Source of the DNA: Oscillospiraceae bacterium
GTDB taxonomy: Bacteria; Bacillota_A; Clostridia; Oscillospirales; Ruminococcaceae
Length of the DNA: 17,802 bases
Direction of reading: 5' to 3'
NCBI GenBank assembly: GCA_017523995.1
Contig: JAFWUX010000008.1
Coordinates: forward strand, 1 to 17,802
Shown here: positions 14,402 to 17,802 of the stretch, piece after piece
Layout of the letters: each line of letters starts with the position of its first letter
Numbering within the stretch: the first letter of the stretch is position 1
Position numbers and translations under genes: made by a program
Notes under the pieces: model-generated
What the model saw: the letters and a program-made list of their open reading frames with translations, nothing else
Told to the model about the DNA's origin: nothing
Database searches by the model: none

Positions 14402-14412
14402 TATGCTATAAT
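14384..14412 (+). promoter_or_regulatory. Promoter upstream of the S10 operon
   Basis: TTGCAA at 14384-14389 and TATAAT at 14407-14412 with a 17-bp spacer. Transcription would start near 14419, over 420 nt before rpsJ. The long leader that follows contains an intrinsic terminator. Confidence 0.85.
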
Positions 14413-14418
14413 AATAAA

Positions 14419-14710
14419 GCTGATGCAACAAGATATGCGAAGATACCGCGAGGTTGCGGCTGTGTGCCGGTAATTCGCGGCGAGCATGTCCCGCTAGACG
14501 GGCGAATTGAGATTATGCACTGTGTGTGCGAAAAGCTGCGAAACCGCAGGCTTCGGTTGAAGGCGTCGGTTCTGTCATCTTACGGACAGGACTGTCAGGA
14601 AAACCGCTGCTCGCAGGTCGTAAGCCTTTTTGCGTACAAAACGCAGAGACACTCTCTGCTTATCTCATTCCGTGAGCCCGATGCAAGACATCTTGCAATC
14701 GGGGTTTTTT
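14419..14710 (+). ncRNA. Candidate structured RNA or long S10 leader
   Basis: About 290 nt between a strong promoter and a strong intrinsic terminator, without a convincing protein. Local stems include CCGC/GCGG (14446-14459), AATTCG/CGAATT (14472-14477 with 14503-14508) enclosing CCCG-CTAGA-CGGG (14490-14502), CTGCG-AAAC-CGCAG (14536-14549), CTTC/GAAG just after it, and GCAGAGA-CAC-TCTCTGC (14643-14659). The density of hairpins and unpaired purine stretches suggests a folded RNA. It could be the attenuated leader of the S10 operon or a separate small RNA. I considered SRP RNA, tmRNA and RNase P RNA and saw none of their signature motifs. The raiA RNA class is a possibility I could not test. 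Confidence 0.45.
14677..14710 (+). terminator. Intrinsic terminator inside the S10 leader
   Basis: Stem CCCGAT-GCAAGA (14677-14688) pairs with TCTTGC and ATCGGG (14691-14696, 14698-14703) with one bulged A and a tight loop, followed by G and six T (14705-14710). It lies 130 nt before rpsJ, so operon expression needs readthrough or a later promoter. A weak one may be TTGCAA 14693-14698 with TTTATA 14717-14722. Confidence 0.9.
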
Positions 14711-14841
14711 ATAGACTTTATATATAGGGAACACGCGGAACGGTTGTAAGAGCCGTAACGCGGAAATCTCGCGGAGAGCACATAGGCTACTCACTTCATA
14801 CCCCCTAAGGCAGCAAAACAAATCTGAAGGAGGCTAATCAA

Positions 14842-15159
14842 GTGGCAGGCAGCGAAAAACTGAGAATCAGAATCAAAGGCTATGAGCATGCGACAGTCGA
14901 TGCCGCAGCAGCCAGAATCGTGGAGACCGCTAAGCGCGGCGGTGCGCAGAAGGTTTCGGGTCCGATCCCGCTTCCGACTGACAAGGAAATCGTCACGATT
15001 CTCCGCGCAGTGCACAAGTACAAGGACAGCCGTGAGCAGTTCGAAATGCGTACGCACAAGCGCCTGATCGACGTCATCCGCCCGACAAAGGCAACGATGG
15101 ACGCTCTCACCAGACTGGAAATTCCCGCAGGTGTTGACATCAACATGGAGATGAAATAA
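14842..15159 (+). CDS. rpsJ: Ribosomal protein S10
   Basis: A 105-residue S10, close to the usual 102-105. It is a small-subunit head protein and, as NusE, a partner of transcription antitermination complexes. The conserved core is visible: [20 protein letters not shown] at 8-27, [20 protein letters not shown] at 40-59 and [15 protein letters not shown] at 65-79. The start codon is GTG: AAGGAGG (14827-14833) is 8 nt upstream and no in-frame ATG fits. It is the first gene of the S10 operon, 130 nt after the leader terminator. The region just before it (14727-14826) holds a small hairpin ACGGTT/AGCCGT and three CGCGGA repeats. Confidence 0.97.
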   Translation: MAGSEKLRIRIKGYEHATVDAAAARIVETAKRGGAQKVSGPIPLPTDKEIVTILRAVHKYKDSREQFEMRTHKRLIDVIRPTKATMDALTRLEIPAGVDINMEMK

Positions 15160-15185
15160 TCTCACTGCAAAGGGAAATCCGCACA

Positions 15186-15233
15186 GGCGGCTCTCTTCAA
15201 GCCGCCGGTCATGTTGGCGTGAAACACGTCAAC
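15186..15233 (+). promoter_or_regulatory. Two hairpins between rpsJ and rplC
   Basis: GGCGGCT/AGCCGCC (15186-15192 with 15200-15206, 7-nt loop) and GTTGGCGTG/CACGTCAAC (15213-15221 with 15225-15233, loop AAA, one G-U). Neither is followed by a T run, so they are not intrinsic terminators. The second ends 8 nt before the rplC ribosome binding site. They may affect mRNA processing or stability. Confidence 0.55.
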
Positions 15234-15258
15234 CAATAACCAAAGGAGGAAACCAAAC

Positions 15259-15894
15259 ATGAAGAAAGCCATTCTTGGCAAGAAGATCGGCATGACGCAG
15301 ATCTTCGACGAGTCCGGCAAGGTCGTGCCGGTCACGGTTGTGGAAGCAGGTCCCTGCTTCGTTGTTCAGAAGAAGACCGTGGAAAATGACGGCTACAATG
15401 CAATTCAGGTCGGCTTCGGCGCTGCCAAAGCTGACAAGGTCAACAAGCCGATGAAGGGTCACTTCGACAAGGCAAACACCGGTGCACTGCGCACCCTGCG
15501 TGAGTTCCGCCTTGAGGACTGCGACGCTTACAATGTCGGCGACGCCATTCAGCCCGATATCTTCGCGGCAGGCGATATTGTTGACGTACAGGGCACCAGC
15601 AAGGGTAAGGGCTATGCAGGTCCGATCAAGCGCTACGGTCAGCACAGACTGAAGGAAACTCACGGTACCGGTCCGGTTCACCGTCAGGCAGGTTCCATGG
15701 GCGCTTGCTCCTCTCCGTCCCGTATCTACAAGGGCAAGGGCCTTGCAGGTCACATGGGTGCTGAGACTGTTACCGTTCAGAACCTCCGCATCGTCTCCGT
15801 TGACGCTGAGAACCATCTCATCGCAGTCCGCGGCGCGATTCCGGGTCCGAAGGGCAGCCTCGTTACCATTACCAACAGCGTGAAAAAGGGTTAA
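15259..15894 (+). CDS. rplC: Ribosomal protein L3
   Basis: A 211-residue L3, full length for bacteria. It binds 23S rRNA early in assembly of the large subunit and reaches toward the peptidyl transferase centre. Visible marks are [20 protein letters not shown] at the N-terminus, [20 protein letters not shown] in the middle (the extended loop) and [20 protein letters not shown], the conserved G-S-x-G signature region, followed by [20 protein letters not shown] (15242-15249) gives the start. It follows rpsJ by 99 bp, longer than usual, and that gap holds two hairpins. rplD starts 18 bp after its stop codon. Confidence 0.98.
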   Translation: MKKAILGKKIGMTQIFDESGKVVPVTVVEAGPCFVVQKKTVENDGYNAIQVGFGAAKADKVNKPMKGHFDKANTGALRTLREFRLEDCDAYNVGDAIQPDIFAAGDIVDVQGTSKGKGYAGPIKRYGQHRLKETHGTGPVHRQAGSMGACSSPSRIYKGKGLAGHMGAETVTVQNLRIVSVDAENHLIAVRGAIPGPKGSLVTITNSVKKG

Positions 15895-15912
15895 GGAAGG
15901 AGGAAATCAGAA

Positions 15913-16539
15913 ATGGCAAATGTTCCGGTTTATGATATGAACGGCAAACAGGTTTCCGAAACCGAGCTCAATGATGCTGTGTTCGGCATTACCCCGAACG
16001 AGGGCGTTATGCACGCTTGCGTCGTGAATTATCTCGCAAATCAGCGCCAGGGCACACAGTCCACGCTGACTCGCACCGAGGTCAGAGGCGGCGGCAAGAA
16101 GCCGTACCGTCAGAAGGGTACCGGTCATGCCCGTCAGGGTTCGATCCGTGCTCCGCAGTGGTATCACGGCGGTGTTGCACTCGGACCGAAGCCGAGAAGC
16201 TACCGTTACACCCTCAACAAGAAGGTTCGCCGTCTGGCAATGCTCTCCGCATTCTCCCAGAAGGCACTCGATCAGAGCATCGTCGTCATTGATAACCTCG
16301 CAGTCGAGGGCTTCAAGACCAAGACGATCGTCAATCTGCTCAAGGCTCTTGAGATCAACGGCAAGGCACTGATCGTCACGCAGGAAGCTGATAAGAATGT
16401 CTACAAGAGCGCTGCAAACATCCCGGGCGTCAAGACGGCTGCCGTCAACACCCTGAATGTTTACGACATTCTCAATCATGATGCATTCATCGTCAGCAAG
16501 GGCGCTGTTGCAAAAATCGAGGAGGTGTATGCAAAATGA
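15913..16539 (+). CDS. rplD: Ribosomal protein L4
   Basis: A 208-residue L4 (family about 200-210). It binds 23S rRNA and its extended loop lines the exit tunnel; in E. coli it also represses the S10 operon through the leader RNA. The loop region is visible as TRTEVRGGGKKPYRQKGTGH followed by ARQGSIRAPQWYHGGVALGP. The C-terminus shows NTLNVYDILNHDAFIVSKGA. A purine-rich AAGGAAGGAGG ribosome binding site directly follows the rplC stop codon. Its stop codon overlaps the ATG of rplW as ATGA, so the two genes are translationally coupled. Whether L4 acts on the long leader at 14419-14841 is unknown. Confidence 0.98.
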   Translation: MANVPVYDMNGKQVSETELNDAVFGITPNEGVMHACVVNYLANQRQGTQSTLTRTEVRGGGKKPYRQKGTGHARQGSIRAPQWYHGGVALGPKPRSYRYTLNKKVRRLAMLSAFSQKALDQSIVVIDNLAVEGFKTKTIVNLLKALEINGKALIVTQEADKNVYKSAANIPGVKTAAVNTLNVYDILNHDAFIVSKGAVAKIEEVYAK

Positions 16540-16859
16540 AGGCACCGCAGGATATCATTCTGAAGCCCGTCATCACCGAGCAGTCGACAGACCTGCTTCC
16601 GGAGGGCAAATACACCTTCAAGGTTGCAAAGGACGCAAACAAGCTCGAAATTGCCGATGCAGTTGAAAAGCTCTTTAACGTCGAAGTCACCAAGGTCAAC
16701 ACCGTGAACGTCCGCGCTCGCGCAAAGCGTGTCGGCAGATACATGGGCAAGACCGCAAGCTGGAAAAAGGCAGTCGTCACTGTCAATCCGGAGCCCGGCA
16801 CCGATGCACAGGGCAAGAAGCGCAACGGTACCATCGAGTTCTTCGACGGTATGTTCTGA
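16536..16859 (+). CDS. rplW: Ribosomal protein L23
   Basis: A 107-residue L23, slightly longer than the usual 95-100. It sits at the tunnel exit and is the docking point for trigger factor and SRP. Family marks are APQDIILKPVITEQSTDLL at 3-21, KYTFKVAKDANKLEIADAVE at 26-45, LFNVEVTKVNTVNV near 47-60 and the C-terminal GTIEFFDGMF. It starts in ATGA overlap with the rplD stop codon, with GAGGAGGTG inside the end of rplD as the ribosome binding site. A 101-bp gap with three small hairpins separates it from rplB. Confidence 0.97.
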   Translation: MKAPQDIILKPVITEQSTDLLPEGKYTFKVAKDANKLEIADAVEKLFNVEVTKVNTVNVRARAKRVGRYMGKTASWKKAVVTVNPEPGTDAQGKKRNGTIEFFDGMF

Positions 16860-16860
16860 T

Positions 16861-16925
16861 TGACCGCGTAAGGTCATTCAAAGCGGATGCATCAGGCATC
16901 CCGATTGTATGGGAGTCATGCTCCC
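16861..16925 (+). promoter_or_regulatory. Three small hairpins between rplW and rplB
   Basis: TGACC/GGTCA (16861-16865 with 16872-16876), GGATGC/GCATCC (16885-16890 with 16896-16901) and GGGAG/CTCCC (16911-16915 with 16921-16925) follow one another. None has a T tract. They fill most of the intergenic gap and may act in processing, or may be without function. Confidence 0.45.
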
Positions 16926-16960
16926 GATAAGTAAGCATTGAACTAAGGAGTGAAAACACA

Positions 16961-17794
16961 ATGGCAATTAAGGCTTATAAGCCGACGACTCCGGGCCGCC
17001 GCGGTATGACCGTGACCGATTACTCGGGCCTTTCCAAGAACGGCCCTGAGAAGTCGCTCTGCGTCACACTGAAGAAGAAGTCCGGTCGTAACAATTACGG
17101 CAGAATCACTGTTCGCCATCACGGCGGCGGTGTGCGCCCGAAGTACAGAATCATCGACTTCAAGCGCAATAAGGACGGCATGAACGCAACTGTCATGACG
17201 CTCGAATATGATCCGAACCGCAGCGCATTCATCGCACTGGTTCAGTATGAGGACGGCGAAAAGCGCTACATCCTCGCACCGCACGGCCTCAAGGTCGGCG
17301 ACACTGTCCGCAGCGGCGAAGACTGCGACATCAAGCCGGGCAACGCACTTCCGCTGACCGCAATTCCGGTCGGTACCTTCATTCACAACATTGAGCTCTA
17401 TCCGGGCAAGGGCGGTCAGCTCGTTCGCTCCGCCGGCAACCAGGCACAGCTCATGTCCAAGGAAGGTGCTTATGCACTGGTTCGTCTCCCCAGCGGCGAG
17501 ATGAGAAAAGTTCCGGTCATCGGCAAGGCAACCATCGGTCAGGTTTCCAACATTGACCACGAGAACGTACACATCGGTAAAGCAGGCCGTACCCGTCACA
17601 TGGGTATCCGCCCGACTGTCCGCGGTTCTGTTATGAACCCGAATGACCACCCGCACGGCGGTGGTGAGGGCAAGTCCCCGATCGGCCGTCCCGGTCCTGT
17701 TACCCCGTGGGGTAAGCCGGCTCTCGGTTATAAGACCCGCAAGCATCACAAGCCTTCCGATAAGCTCATCGTGAAGCGCCGCAACGGTAAATAA
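16961..17794 (+). CDS. rplB: Ribosomal protein L2
   Basis: A complete 277-residue L2, the standard length. It is among the most conserved large-subunit proteins, needed for subunit joining and for the peptidyl transferase centre. Visible marks are [20 protein letters not shown] at the start, [20 protein letters not shown] at about 44-63, the OB-fold and SH3-like core, and near the C-terminus [20 protein letters not shown] with the conserved histidine, followed by GYKTRK. TAAGGAGTGA (16944-16953) precedes ATG. It follows rplW in the usual S10 operon order. Confidence 0.99.
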   Translation: MAIKAYKPTTPGRRGMTVTDYSGLSKNGPEKSLCVTLKKKSGRNNYGRITVRHHGGGVRPKYRIIDFKRNKDGMNATVMTLEYDPNRSAFIALVQYEDGEKRYILAPHGLKVGDTVRSGEDCDIKPGNALPLTAIPVGTFIHNIELYPGKGGQLVRSAGNQAQLMSKEGAYALVRLPSGEMRKVPVIGKATIGQVSNIDHENVHIGKAGRTRHMGIRPTVRGSVMNPNDHPHGGGEGKSPIGRPGPVTPWGKPALGYKTRKHHKPSDKLIVKRRNGK

Positions 17795-17802
17795 GAAAGG
17801 AG
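17795..17802 (+). promoter_or_regulatory. Ribosome binding site of the next gene (rpsS expected)
   Basis: GAAAGGAG directly after the rplB stop codon is a ribosome binding site cut off by the window edge. In the S10 operon the next gene is normally rpsS (S19); this is expectation from gene order only. Confidence 0.6.

Noticed and set aside
14419..14710. SRP RNA, tmRNA or RNase P RNA.
   Set aside because: None of their signature motifs (SRP GNAR-type domain, tmRNA tRNA-like ends, RNase P conserved regions) could be recognised.
14359..14727. A 122-residue open frame in the S10 leader.
   Set aside because: It begins in the inverted repeat upstream of the transcription start and ends in the terminator; it has no ribosome binding site and the region reads as structured RNA.

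Overview
The window looks like chromosomal DNA of a gut- or rumen-type Clostridia bacterium, most likely a Ruminococcus-like member of the Oscillospiraceae. The grounds are a secreted protein with cohesin-like, Big_2 and type I dockerin domains, strong AAGGAGG ribosome binding sites, TTGACA/TATAAT promoters, fairly GC-rich codon use, and hairpin-rich intergenic repeats of the kind seen in that family. This placement is inference from content; no taxonomic marker was searched.

Layout. Positions 1-405 carry no gene, only stacked inverted repeats and a terminator for the leftward gene cluster. Positions 406-6390 are a leftward (minus-strand) cluster, in transcription order: aconitase, a small membrane protein, NADP-type isocitrate dehydrogenase, the NADH sensor Rex, and the dockerin protein. 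Aconitase and isocitrate dehydrogenase form the oxidative arm that makes 2-oxoglutarate for glutamate synthesis. Rex would report the NADH/NAD+ state. The dockerin gene starts only 39 bp after rex, with no terminator between them.

Positions 6459-6707 are a divergent intergenic region holding two inverted copies of a small hairpin repeat. Positions 6708-9946 are a rightward uracil-salvage operon: a promoter, an attenuator-like leader, a UraA-type uracil permease, two unrecognised membrane proteins, uracil phosphoribosyltransferase, and two hairpin terminators. Positions 10179-13053 hold rpsO and pnp in the classical order. rpsO has two possible promoters and a leader that folds as a three-way junction. 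pnp is preceded by a very long hairpin. A WG-repeat lipoprotein follows (13082-14269).

Positions 14270-14841 are a gene-free stretch upstream of the S10 ribosomal operon, with a strong promoter, a long inverted repeat overlapping that promoter, about 290 nt of likely structured RNA and a clear intrinsic terminator. This is the most unusual non-coding stretch here. The S10 operon then runs rpsJ, rplC, rplD, rplW, rplB to the right edge, where only the ribosome binding site of the next gene (expected rpsS) remains.

Most genes are housekeeping. The material worth attention is in the RNA leaders and in the Rex/dockerin gene arrangement. No mobile element, CRISPR array, tRNA or rRNA was seen.
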